Source: Sialis fuliginosa (taxonomy: Eukaryota; Arthropoda; Insecta; Megaloptera; Sialidae). Taken from it: 64,000 bases of DNA. Shown piece by piece: positions 53,169 to 64,000 of the stretch. Position numbers and translations under genes: made by a program. Under the pieces are notes generated by a model. It saw only the letters and a program-made list of their open reading frames with translations. It was not told where the DNA came from and searched no databases. How positions within the stretch are numbered: position 1 is the stretch's first letter; every line of letters begins with the position of its first letter. The DNA lies in the NCBI GenBank assembly GCA_961205875.1, contig OY540816.1, positions 10,178,701-10,242,700 of the forward strand, written 5' to 3'.

Positions 53169-56100
53169 ATGGTGTCAGGTGGAATGGTCTGTGTTAAATA
53201 TACGTTGTTTTGTTTCAATTTACTCTTCGCGGTGAGTGCATTATCATTTTATTTGTTCTTATTGCAGTATTTATTGAAATTCATTTCAAAATTAAACAAT
53301 CAATGCAAAATAATATGGATCATATGACTATTTGGTGATTGCATAGTAATGAGTAATATTTTTGCAGATATCTGGTCTTGCAATCCTCACAATCGGCGCT
53401 GTTATTCAAGCTGCTTTTTATCGATATAGTGATTTTGTAGATCCGAGTTATGTGACACCTCCGATTATATTAATAGTTGTAGGTGCCACTGTTTTTGTTG
53501 TTGCTTTCTTTGGATGCTGTGGTGCAGTCAGGGAGAGTCATTGTATGTTAATAACGGTAACTATACGAAACATTTATTTTTTGACAGGTAGTCTCATTTT
53601 AACAATATTTTTTAAGTTTTCGGTCTTGCTTCTGATAATCTTCTCTTTGGAATTGGCTGCTGGTATTGCTGGATACATTCGTCGAGATGATGCTGAAAAT
53701 ATGCTGAAAGACCGTTTCAACTGGACTATGGATAAATACAATCAAGATATAGAAATCAAGAACTCTTGGAATGTTCTTCAACATGATGTAAGTGTTATTT
53801 TTTGTAATATTTTTTCTTTAGATTAACGATGTTCGAGTTGAAGGAAGAAGAATATAATTTTCTTGAATAAAATTAAATGTAATTTACTAGAATATATATT
53901 TTATTACACTATTTTACTGATCAGAATCTTTTAAAATTGAATTTATGAATTGTATTTTGATAAAATTTATGATTGCCAAGTATACGCTTCTGGACATGTT
54001 TGCATGATAATCTTTATTAACATAATATGGTGTGTATAATATGTGTATATAATACTTCAAATTACAGTGTCTATTGTTTCTTAATTCAAACCCCAGAGAC
54101 ATAACTACAAATTTTAGGCCTCTGCCACATTTTTAAGGTGAACTTTCTGCTTTTTAGTGATAATCCAAAAAACAAATATCTATAATATAAATGTTCCCTA
54201 GTATTAGGTGATAACACAAAAAAAGGATACCCTTAGGGTGAAGGCCTCTGGCAATTTGCCAGTTCTACCATTCAATAGTTACACTACTGCCAAAACCAAG
54301 CACTCCCATTATTATTTAAAAAAATAAATATATTTCCTTTTTTCATAATTATTTTACATTTTAATTACCTAATTAAACGTTTTATTAGAAAGTAAAAAAT
54401 AATTATATTTTTCTACATTTATTTTATTTATTTATTATTTGGTAATGAAAAATTCGAAATTAATTTTTACAATTTATTTGTATATAAAATTTAAATGAAA
54501 TATTGTACTTGTAGTTACATTTATCAAAACACAGTAATTTTCAATACAGAGTATGAACCATTATAATAACACTGATTAAGGATTAAGTAAAATATTCTCG
54601 TATTTACTGTACCCAATATAATTTTTATTATTTATGTACAACTTATCATATATATGATATTCATATACATTTTTTCGTAAACATGTATTTTCATTATTAC
54701 ATCATAATGTGTACTAAAAATATGAAGCAGATACAGTGAAACCTGCCTTAACTCACCGGACCCTCTATTATACCGACAACCTGGATAAACGGAAAATAAT
54801 TTCGGAACGAAGTTATTTCCTATTTAAAATAATACTCGAAACCGGAAAACTATCTAACACGGAAACAGAATAATTTTCGGGAATCATTTACGTAAATAAC
54901 CTAAGACGAATTATTTTCGCAACAATGCACTTTGAAAGACATCAGGGGTCAGAGAAACTAGGAGATAAACTGCAATTATTGTACTTAAGTTGAAAATACA
55001 GTAATACAATACATACCAATATAGATAGTTTTTTATTTACAGACTTTTAAGAAATTATTAAGATTCCTTCATTGTAGTCCTAAGTGATCATATTTTTTAT
55101 ACTTTTTTGTATTAAAACACAACCCTTTGTAAAATGGAAACCTGTGAAAACGGAAAAAAATATCGGAACGACCGCGTTCCGTTTTAGGAAGGTTTTACTG
55201 TATAATGATCTGACAATATTTTTATTATTTAACTATGATTATTGTAATATAATATACGACTATATATGTGAGGTGAGGGGGGGGGGGGGTAGAGATAATT
55301 GATAATTAATCACGAACTTAGGTATCGAAAATAGTAAATTGGTATAAAAAGTGGATAGTAGTGAAGTAAGGCCGGTTCTGGCGCACTAGCCAATCACAGA
55401 GTAGAGATCCTGATGCATTTATCTTATATCTATCATATATTTTTTCATTTTTTTTGTACTGTGGATTAAGTCACATTGGTTACTGAGTGACTCAAATTGT
55501 AATTAGAAATTAGTCTTTGATAGAGAGAAGTTTCTGAAGAGTGTGATTTTCAGTAAAAAAACATCTGATAAGTACTATATATTTCAGAATTAATACGCCA
55601 GATATTTATCTTCACTTGCATTTGAAACAAGATATGTAAAGTACAAGGTATACTCATCAGTTCCTTGACCAATCAACGTTGGCGCGGGAATTTACGTCAC
55701 CACGAAGAGATATTTAAATGTTATAAATGTATAATAGAATATCTGTTGCAAAAAACATTCCTTTTTTCTTGTTTTCGTATTTTTTGATATTTTAACAACA
55801 CATACAATCACATAAATACAAATTCCATATTGAAAAATCATAACAAAATTGTCATAAACAATTTGGTCTATTCGGGAAGCGAATAAATTTTTTTGCAATT
55901 GATATTGTATTATACATTTATAACATTTGAATATTTCTTCGTGGTGACGTAAATTCCCGCGCCAACGTTGATTGGTCAAGAAGCTGATGAGGATACCTTG
56001 TATTTTAAATACCTTGCATTTGAGAGAACTTTAAGGACCTGTATATTTCTAAAAAACCACATCATTTTATGGTTTTCAAATTTCTTTACTTTTTACTATG

Positions 56101-59100
56101 AAGGTTAACTAAAGGTCAACATAGAAATTTAAAATGGAACCATTGTATCATAATTATATTAAGATATTTCGAATTTGAATTCAGTCTTAGTCTTGTCGGT
56201 TTGTTGAATCAATTTTGAAATCTAACATATTATACAGGATAATTCAGCGCAGTCGTGCAAAACTTGAACAGTAAATTAAGATAAATATTTTAATCAAAAA
56301 ACATTATATGAACATGTGTCCGGAAATTTTTCGTAAGGGGGCTACAGCCCTCCAAAGATTTTATTCAAAATTAGTTTTTATTTAATATCTAGATACCCCA
56401 TTGTGCTAAAGTTATGAAATTTGATACAGGGTTTAGTATTAATAAGTGTATTATCGATTTCCAGTATTGAGTAATTATAATTTAGATCAGGGCTGAATGG
56501 AGCCAGTGGGCCCATCGATTTTTATCTAATTTTTTTTTGTTCTTTAATTTTTTACAATACAGACTTATTCAAGTTTTTAACTCAGGAAAAAATTGAAGAA
56601 CAAAAAATACTGGATAAAAATCGACGGGCCTCCTGGGCCCATACAACCCTGGTCAAAATTACTATTGGTTGATACTGGATATAGATAACACTTATTAATA
56701 TTAAACCCTGTATCAAATTTTATAACTATGGCACAATAGGTTCTCAAGATATTAAATAAAAACTAATTTTGAGTAAAATCTATCGCCACTGTTTTAATAC
56801 CGTTGGTGTTTACCTACAACGCGTGCGCGAAACTTGTCAAAATCTTCAACAAACTCCAAAAGAACTGTCATATAAGTTTGATATCTCATTTGAAAGTGCT
56901 TGCAAGCTAGCAAATTTGCGAGCTCCTTTATAATACCGCACATTAAAGGTGTTGCGGAAACTAGAATATCTTAATATTTATTTATCCTATCAGCATGTGA
57001 CCAAAAGTAAAGTGTTAAAAAAAATGGGCTACAAGATAATTATTTCACTTTTTCATCTAAATACAATTTTAAAGGGTGAAATTTCAGCCTAAATTCTTAG
57101 CTCTCTTTTTAAAAAATTCCATTTTCAAGGGCAGCGTTTTGTAAGATAAGGGGTAGAGTTAACAAGTCATTTTTTTCATCTAAAAGCAATTCTAAAGTGT
57201 GAAATTTCAGCCTAATTTCTTAGCTCTCTTTTTAAAAAATTCCATTTTCAAGGGGAGCATTTTGCAAGAATGGGTAGAGTTAACAAGTCATTTTTTTAGC
57301 ACATACCAAAGTTCAAATCGCAATATTTGAAAATTTGAGAAAACGCCACTTTTGAATGCTAAATAACTCTGGTGGGGGATCAGATAAAAATCTAAAATTA
57401 ATTCTGGACCTGCACTAGATATGAATTGACTCATATCTCACCTGAAAATTTCTCACGAACAATCGTAACTGACGATATTACGTTTGTTTGATTTGAATTA
57501 ACACCAGTTTACAGATAAAAGTTGTTGTTTCGTTATACAATTTTTACTTTCTTATACACATGTATATGAAATATACATATAGTATAAGTATTGTAAAATA
57601 TTTTTTTCGAAATCCGGATTTTAATTGAATTATCTATTGAATATATTTTGATTGTAAACGTCGTAACTCAATTACAACAAATCGTAGAAGGGTGAAATTT
57701 TATATTTAAGTTTAGTTTTTATCTGGGAAAAAACCTATTTTTATAAACGATTTTTCAACCGGATACGGATGTTTCTTGGTGCATATTATTGAATTTTTTG
57801 AATTATTTTTGAAACAATGAGAATTAGAGAAAAATAGTCAAGTTAAAAATTGTAGGTAATATTATTATGTAAAATGTTCTATCATTAATTTTTTATTTTT
57901 TTTATTTAAAATTATATTTCAGATGGGTCATAATAGATAAAAAAATATCTGCCATGAGTGACAGGGGACTTTATATACGTATTACAGAGATTGAACAGTG
58001 TTCGTGTTTGTAGATACCATGGGACTTTCTTATAAGTACGTAATACTGAGAGTGAACAACGTGGGTGATTCTAATTAAGGATGTATGGCAGGTATCTAAT
58101 TTCAACGAGAAATAGTTGAAATTTGGAGAAGTTACTCCTTAATAAATCTAAAGTACCCACACAAAATTTCAAAAGGTTTTACAACATAGTTTAAAAGTTA
58201 TTATTTAAAAAAATTAACATGGGCTCTTATGGGAGAATGGTGTATTGACGGTTGAATTCCAATAAAACACATGGTTCAAGCATCGAGAAAAATCCGAAAT
58301 TTTCACAACACGTCACTTACATATTTAGCAACAAGTTTCATAAAAAAAATTATATGCATACAGAACTAAATTGTGAGAAAAAAAATAATTATTGCTGAAA
58401 AATGTCGAAAAAAATAAAAAAATGGCGTACTCTATAAAAATTATATTTTGACTTGGCAACAGTGCACAGCTGATTATCCAGGGCGCGCTGTATAAACTTT
58501 TGTATTATTACAATACATCCAAATATTTTATTTTACTGTTATTAATATATTTATAATTGATTCATTTTTATTATTTTTAGACGTTAACATTTATTTTTTA
58601 TTAAAATTTGCGTGATTTTGAAGTATTCAATTTAAACAATTGAAGGTTAACGTTTTTCTGTCACAATTATTACAAAACTCGGCATTTAAATAATTAAATT
58701 ATATGTATATAAATAAATAATAAGATATACTTGGGGGGAGGGGTGCTAGAGAACTAACCGTGTTGTTTGGTCTCCTCGGGTGTAACAGGCACTTCCTCTA
58801 TATTTTTTTTATCGTAAAGAGTTTACTCGTCGTTGATTATATACCGTTTCTTTAATAATTTTTCCTTTCCAATGAAACATTTTTCTCTTCACAAACTAAC
58901 AACACTATATTTGAGTATACTCGTATTATTGTTCTGTGTTTTACGTTAACAAATTGAATACGCGTGCACATGTGTTCACAAATATTATCACAATCACAAA
59001 TATGATTGTTGTAAATTAAATTGGTACTAATGCGATGTTGTCAAATGTAATTATTTATTTTCTTACATATTTTTTCATATTTGTAAGCATATATACTACT

Positions 59101-62100
59101 AATATTATTATTTTCATTGCATTTATATGTTCCATGTATGTTCTAAATAGTGTTATTTAATAATATTTTAATTTCTGAAGTCATTTATAATAATAAAATA
59201 CTTGGGGTTTTTTTATTTTTAACAGATGAATTTAAATGACATTCAGAGTAAAAAGTTTTCATATTATCAACAAAAATATTCATTTATTGGCTAAAATTCT
59301 AAAATAATAGTTAAGAATGAGAAATAAGCTTTAAACATAAGTATTTATATTGTTTAAGTAGAGTTTAAGTAGTTTATAAACAAATTTGACTTTCCTACAT
59401 GCACTTAAAATGAATATTTAAAAGTTTGATTTAGATCGTTCCATCTCACCTAGATTTACGTTATTTTCTACATAGACTGTATGTGCCATACATCCTTAAT
59501 AATTTAAAAAATTTCTTTCTGGCTAAATAATAAATGATGGAAACAATTGACTGGAACATAAATTATATATAATAATATAATCGACAATTTTTATCTAAAA
59601 TATTTCGTTCTTATTCGTACCATTTCAAAAATAATTCTAAAAATGACAATAGTAAACATCTGTTTCCGGTTAAGTACTTAATTACTTTAAAAAATAATTT
59701 GATACATGTTGTAGAGAATATTATTATTTTTAATTTATTTCCCATTTATTTTATTCTATCTTTTATTAGTTTCACAGATTTTTTTTATAAAATTAGAATC
59801 ACGTGCACGATTTACTCTCAGTATTAGGCATAAGAATGTCCCGTGACTCCCATGGCATATAATTTTATTATATTTTTAGGTACTATTCCGTGACGAAAAT
59901 TTTACCGTTAGGGTGAACTGGGACTGAACCTAATCCGAAAATTGAATATATAAAACGTTTTTAAAAAAATGTGTTTGATTTTTTTTACACAAAAATTACT
60001 GAACCGAATTTGATAAAATTTGTATATTCATTGGGCAAAGTTAGTGTTTTTAGTACTAATATCTGAGAGATTCTAAAAGGGGAACCAAAAACTTAAATCT
60101 ACTCTCCTTTAATAAGTGCCAAAATTAGTTACGTCACTTTTTGAGATGAAAGATAAACTATAGATAGATAGATAGATACAAACTATACATGATAAAATGA
60201 CGTAAGATAAATACTAAATAATAATTAAAGCAAGGAATGGTAAGGTGTTTCTAGTGCAATTGACAGCTAGCTGTGTTATGTTGTCTGAATGTTAGCAATT
60301 AAGAACACAATTAGATATTACTTTGTAGGAAGGTTTCGGTTTGGTCAAGAACAATTTAAATAAATGTTGTAACCACTGTAAGGTTTTTTATATACATATT
60401 TATAAGTTTAACAATTTTGGCTCTGTAGCAGGGGCATGGGCGCCGGGATGGGGGTGCAAGGAGGTGCACTTGCACCCCCCTGGCAAAAAAGAAAAAACAC
60501 ATGAAAAAATTAAGAAATACAATTTTTATTTTAAAATTCACTCTTTGAATAACATTTTGAACTTTCTACTGAGGACCTTTTTTTTATTTTAGTCATGCTA
60601 ATTTCAATGCAGGTTTATTATTACAAAATTATTATTTTTTTTATAACTATCCTCGCATGTTATTTAATTTTATATATCTAAATGCACCCCCCTGAAAGAA
60701 ATTCTGCCGGCACCCATGAGCAGGGGTGTTTAATAGGGTGGGTCGAAAACAGGAAATTTTCACAGATCAAATCATAATAGTGCGAAAAAGTTGCTACTCA
60801 TTTTAATACAATCGTAACGCCATCACATATTTTAAAATCGGTCAGTAAAGTAAAGGCACCAGTTATGGCCGCTATAAGATCAAGTTTTCGTTTTTTTGGA
60901 TTAATGGGCTTGTTTTTTGTAATTCTCATGAACTCAAGTTACTAATAAAACAAGTAACTCTTTATTTAATTAATTTAATTACCAAAGTCACAAAATATAG
61001 TTTGTTTTTTAATTATAGCTTTTTATTTTGTTCATGTTTTTTCTCCAGTAATGGCAAAGGTAAGCCAGTAATGAGCAGCTCAGTTTCCATTTGACCAAAA
61101 AGTGATTTTTTTAAATGCTAAAAAGTTTTTAAAGGGTTTTTTTTAATGAAAATAGGTCGCATGTATTACTTTGATGACAATCATAAAAAAATTACAAGGC
61201 GTGCGGAAGTAATGGCTAGAGAGGGTTCATTTTTACAAAAATCGCCTATTTTGTGTTTTTATGTATGTAATCGTTTTTTCGTACTTCAGTGGTGTATTGT
61301 AAGTTATGTGGCACTTTAAGGAAAAACACCCTTATTAGCAGCATCGGAAATTCCACCCGCACCTTTCCTGAACGACAATCCATCCAAATATTATATATGT
61401 ATATGCATGCTGGCAGAAAAAAACAAAAGGAACATCGTCTTTAGCCTTTCGTTAGGCGCGCAGCATACATGCGTAGACCACTTATATAAAAACTGTTACA
61501 TCTAAAACTTATACCCTATTTACACACACGCCCTTTTGAATAGCTGTCGATTACATATCCTAATATATTATTAGTTACTTAGTTGCAGTGTTTTAGCGCG
61601 GTGTTTTGAGTTATAGCGAATCAAAAACGGCTGATCTACGCATGTATGCCGCGCGCCTAACGCTGTAACTATGTTTGTTGTGCTTCGATTTTTTATTTTC
61701 ATCATTTTTTGTAAGAAATAGTGGTTTTACTTTATGGGCGTGTATTATATTTTACTAATTTCAGGAATATATACAGGATTGACGCAAAAAAACTTGCATG
61801 GGAGTTGATAAAGCAACACATAGAGTTTAGGACAATACCGAGCATTCGCGTTTTTAATAATTACAGAACCCCACACTATTATTGCCATGGGCGTCCGCAG
61901 CGAGGGGAGGGGGTAAATGGGATACTCACCCCCTCCCCCTGGGATAGAGTAAATTAATGTTATATTCTATTCTGTAATGTACTTGTGGAAAAGAGTTTTT
62001 TTCGATTTTTTTGGGGGGGGTAAAGCTAATTGATCTTTGTTTTGGTAATTATGTAGGTTGTAGGTAATTGTGTCGGACGTTGCTATATTTATTCTAGAAA

Positions 62101-62998
62101 TCGCTAGAATCCGGCAAATATACATTAAAAAATCATATGATATATGTTACATATATTCGCATTGCATTTTTACCTAAATAAAAATATCCAATTTTGATCG
62201 TCATTTTCACACATTTCTTAACAACATCTTAATTGTAATTTTTTTGTATTTCTACATACTAGTCATATTTAGTAGAACCGAAACCAATAGATACCGCGTG
62301 AAAATGAAAACATAAAAATAGTCGGATATTTTATTCGCGGAATAATTTAACAACCAGTTTACCGATTTTCAAAAATCTTAACAACCGACACACCCCTGGA
62401 TATATCTGATGACAATTTTTAAATTATTCATAAAGCAAATTATTTTATACTTTTTTTTTTAGTTGAATATTTTAAAATTATTTTTTACTCATTTGTCCAA
62501 TTTAATATTAGTATTTGAACAAATCAATCAGGTGTAGTTCTGTTACTGATTGTTTGAATTGTTTAGTTGACTTGTTGCGGTATGAATGGACCTGATGACT
62601 GGAAGAAGGTTTTTAAGAACGACAGCCTACCATACACTTGCTGCAAAGATGCTGTTAATGGTGTTGACTCTTGCACTCTTACATCTACATCTCTTGTCAA
62701 TGTCGGCTGCATGCCAGCACTAAAGGAAATTGTCGAAACTAACGTCATCGTTTTGGGAACTGTTGGAATGGTCATTGCCATTATTCAGGTATGATTTTTA
62801 TTTTATTAAAGTAATTTTATCATAATCGATTTATTATTTAGCAGACAAAAGAATGTATGTATATGATGGGATTGTTATATGTTATCTCCTTAGTTTGAAT
62901 AAAATAAAATACGTATTACATTTGTTTTCCAGTTGGTTGGTGTTGTATTTGCTTGCTGCCTCGCTCGTTCAATTCGTCGTGAATACGAAACAGTTTAA
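53169..62998 (+). CDS. Tetraspanin B, CD63-like
   Basis: Five exons, 53169-53231, 53368-53556, 53617-53787, 62567-62788 and 62933-62998 (TAA), sum to 711 nt (236 aa). TM1 is CFNLLFAISGLAILTIGAVI, TM2 is IILIVVGATVFVVAFFGCC followed by GAVRESHCM, TM3 is LLLIIFSLELAAGIAGYI, and TM4 is VLGTVGMVIAIIQLVGVVFA. The large loop carries CCG (TCCGMNGPDDW), TCC and GC. The tail ends REYETV, a YxxΦ-type sorting motif like the GYEVM of CD63, which suggests endolysosomal traffic (inference). Exon 3 is accepted because its frame joins exon 4 within the loop exactly as in tetraspanin A, despite an 8.8-kb intron 3 full of repeats. Confidence 0.9.
54734..55200. mobile_element. pogo/Tigger-like MITE in tetraspanin B intron 3
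   Basis: The ends are CAGTGAAACCTGCCTTAAC and the complement of CAGTAAAACCTTCCTAAAAC, with TA on each side. Inner ACGGAA/TTCGGAACG motifs are repeated. It is non-coding and 467 bp long; the ends resemble the element at 6135-6380 but the interiors differ. Confidence 0.65.
55643..56001. repeat. Fold-back element, 359 bp
   Basis: Arms of about 110 bp are nearly exact inverted copies, e.g. TTGACCAATCAACGTTGGCG and GAATTTACGTCACCACGAAG against their complements at 55935-55980. The 135-bp spacer is AT-rich. The left arm and spacer produce a spurious minus-strand ORF. Confidence 0.8.
56357..56780. repeat. Palindromic repeat, about 424 bp
   Basis: The left half (AAAATTAGTTTTTATTTAAT, TTTGATACAGGGTTTA, GGGCCCAT-type centre) reads as the complement of the right half over about 210 bp per arm with scattered mismatches. 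A GGGCCC-rich stretch sits in each arm. Confidence 0.7.
57047..57298 (+). repeat. Tandem duplication, two units of about 127 bp
   Basis: Two adjacent units share GTGAAATTTCAGCCTAA, CTTAGCTCTCTTTTTAAAAA and GGTAGAGTTAACAAGTCATT, differing by a few substitutions and a short indel near AAGATAAGGGG/AAGAATGGG. No coding role. Confidence 0.75.
57660..59840 (-). repeat. Dispersed repeat copy split by the 1425-bp TTAA element
   Basis: The parts 57660-58074 and 59500-59840 together match the uninterrupted relative at 26060-26690 in reverse complement. The transposon at 58075-59499 lies between GTGATTCTAA and the continuing repeat that reaches TTTCTGGCTAAATA. Confidence 0.6.
58075..59499 (-). mobile_element. 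1425-bp TTAA-bounded non-autonomous DNA transposon, copy 2
   Basis: This is the reverse complement of copy 1 (31771-33195) with the same length and the same termini, TTAAGGATGTATGGCA and TGCCATACATCCTTAA. It lies in tetraspanin B intron 3 inside an older repeat. The close identity implies recent mobilisation of one copy or of both from a common source. Confidence 0.85.
60435..60718. mobile_element. hAT-like MITE, 284 bp, exact 8-bp target duplication
   Basis: The ends are CATGGGCGCCGG and CCGGCACCCATG, and AGCAGGGG lies on both sides (60427-60434 and 60719-60726). Next to each end is a GGGGGTGCA or TGCACCCCC block. The duplication length suggests hAT. A similar CATGGGCGTCCGCAG end at 61887 may be another member. 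Confidence 0.75.
61451..61664. mobile_element. Short inverted-repeat element, about 214 bp
   Basis: Inverted ends of about 30 bp: CGTTAGGCGCGCAGCATACA on the left, and the complementary TGTATGCCGCGCGCCTAACG on the right. The ends are GC-rich in an AT-rich region. The superfamily is unknown. Confidence 0.65.
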
Positions 62999-64000
62999 AC
63001 ATCAGAGTTGTTTCAGAATCTTGTTTTTCAGATGCGATAATCATCAGTCGATTTTATCGTTAGTAATAATTTAAAATCAACGTGTGTTATATTTTATAGA
63101 TATATACATATAAGATATATATATATATATAACTAAGTTGTTTCTCATAAAAGTGATTTAATTATAAAGTTACTTCAGTAGTTGACCCGTCCTTTTCTAG
63201 AAATGTTAGTTACATTTCTCTTCGTCAATGGATAGTAATGCCATTTAATTATATTTATTGTTTAATTGTAGATAAGTGGTTTTTAAACTTGTGTTGTTTA
63301 ATTTTGTAACTGTCAATTAGAAAAAGAAATTATGTATTCGTTATTTTTAAATGAATAATAAAATATTATATAACGAATATATTATATTGGAAATAAATAA
63401 ATTAACTAATATTAAAAATATGTATCTACATTTTTTAGAACTTAAATATTTATGAATATTTCCAGTGATAGTTTTATCGCAAAATGGTGCCAGTATTAAT
63501 TTGAAATGCAGATGTTTAATAAATATAATATGAAAAATCACCAAGTATGGGAGATTTGTTAGAATAAAAAAATCTGCATTAAAATTATTTGCTTCTTTCT
63601 GTCGTCATCTACAGAACTCGTAGCTGAAGTAAATTTAAAGATATTGCTAGAATAAGCTCTACCTATATATTTTGCTTCCAGTTCCATCTGTATATATTAA
63701 AAACAAATAATAATCAAAGTAAATTTAGATATAATAAAGTTTAAAAGCCACTAGAATATCTCTTTATTTAAACCTATTAATGCCCAATGTTTTTATTTGA
63801 GAACAGATCTAATCTGATTTGTAAACCAAAAATAAATAAATTCTGAAAATATACCAAACAAACAATAAGTAACAGCATAGACATCAGGAATTTGTCTAGG
63901 GGAAAGGGCAACAAGGCTTTGATTGAGCAGGAGATATTTTTTTTTCTTCACTGTTGAAGGAGCCCTTGGATAATAAATTGGTATTTTGGGCAGTAGTGGG
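62999..64000 (+). other. Tetraspanin B 3' UTR and right edge
   Basis: It follows the tetraspanin B stop. There is a TA dinucleotide run (63113-63130) and AATAAA hexamers near 63353 and 63391 that could be polyadenylation signals. I see no gene up to the right edge. Confidence 0.5.

Noticed and set aside
55692..55979. Minus-strand 95-codon ORF
   Set aside because: It falls entirely inside a fold-back repeat.
55982..56000. A second hammerhead-like CTGATGAGG
   Set aside because: It belongs to the arm of a fold-back repeat and is not followed by stem II, GAAA or a cleavage triplet.
61721..61957. Plus-strand 78-codon ORF in tetraspanin B intron 3
   Set aside because: Ends in a repeat terminus and has no similarity I recognise.
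1..64000. CRISPR arrays, phage genes, toxin-antitoxin or other prokaryotic systems
   Set aside because: Every gene has introns and insect orthologues; no direct-repeat/spacer pattern or bacterial operon is seen.

Overview
This is eukaryotic nuclear DNA: AT-rich, intron-rich, with short GT-AG introns and many small repeats. The proteins look like insect orthologues. I favour an insect, perhaps a hemipteran, but I cannot name the species. I see no prokaryotic, phage, plasmid or CRISPR content, and I did not find a new multi-gene system.

Nine protein genes can be rebuilt exon by exon. In order they are: the 3' part of a TECPR1/Pex23-like tectonin protein (+, enters from the left edge, ends 7922); MED12 (-, 12041-23076, 26 exons); PPIH cyclophilin (+, 23737-25003); Zwilch (-, 25153-31538, 11 exons); COQ10 (-, 34420-35256); mRpL38 (-, 36684-39822); ALKBH4 (+, 40502-41910); tetraspanin A (-, 44227-50428); and CD63-like tetraspanin B (+, 53169-62998). 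In every complete gene the hand-called exons sum to a whole number of codons and the reading frame stays open, which is good support for the junctions. The TECPR1 part also sums to a whole number of codons from its first full codon.

The genes are mostly unrelated housekeeping functions: autophagy and membrane repair, transcription, splicing, spindle checkpoint, coenzyme Q, mitochondrial translation, protein demethylation and membrane organisation. Several sit in pairs. MED12/PPIH and mRpL38/ALKBH4 are head-to-head with about 0.7 kb between start codons. PPIH/Zwilch are tail-to-tail with stop codons about 150 bp apart. The two tetraspanins are divergent paralogues that share the lengths of two internal exons.

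The rest is a dense collection of non-autonomous elements in introns and between genes. The clearest are two equal-length (1425 bp) TTAA-bounded elements in opposite orientation about 26 kb apart, one of them inserted into another repeat whose empty relative is also in the window. Others are a hAT-like family with 8-bp target duplications (three copies), a second TTAA-bounded element, pogo-like TA-flanked elements, several near-perfect fold-back palindromes, and a possible hammerhead-ribozyme-like motif in a TECPR1 intron. No transposase gene was seen, so all of these depend on enzymes encoded elsewhere.
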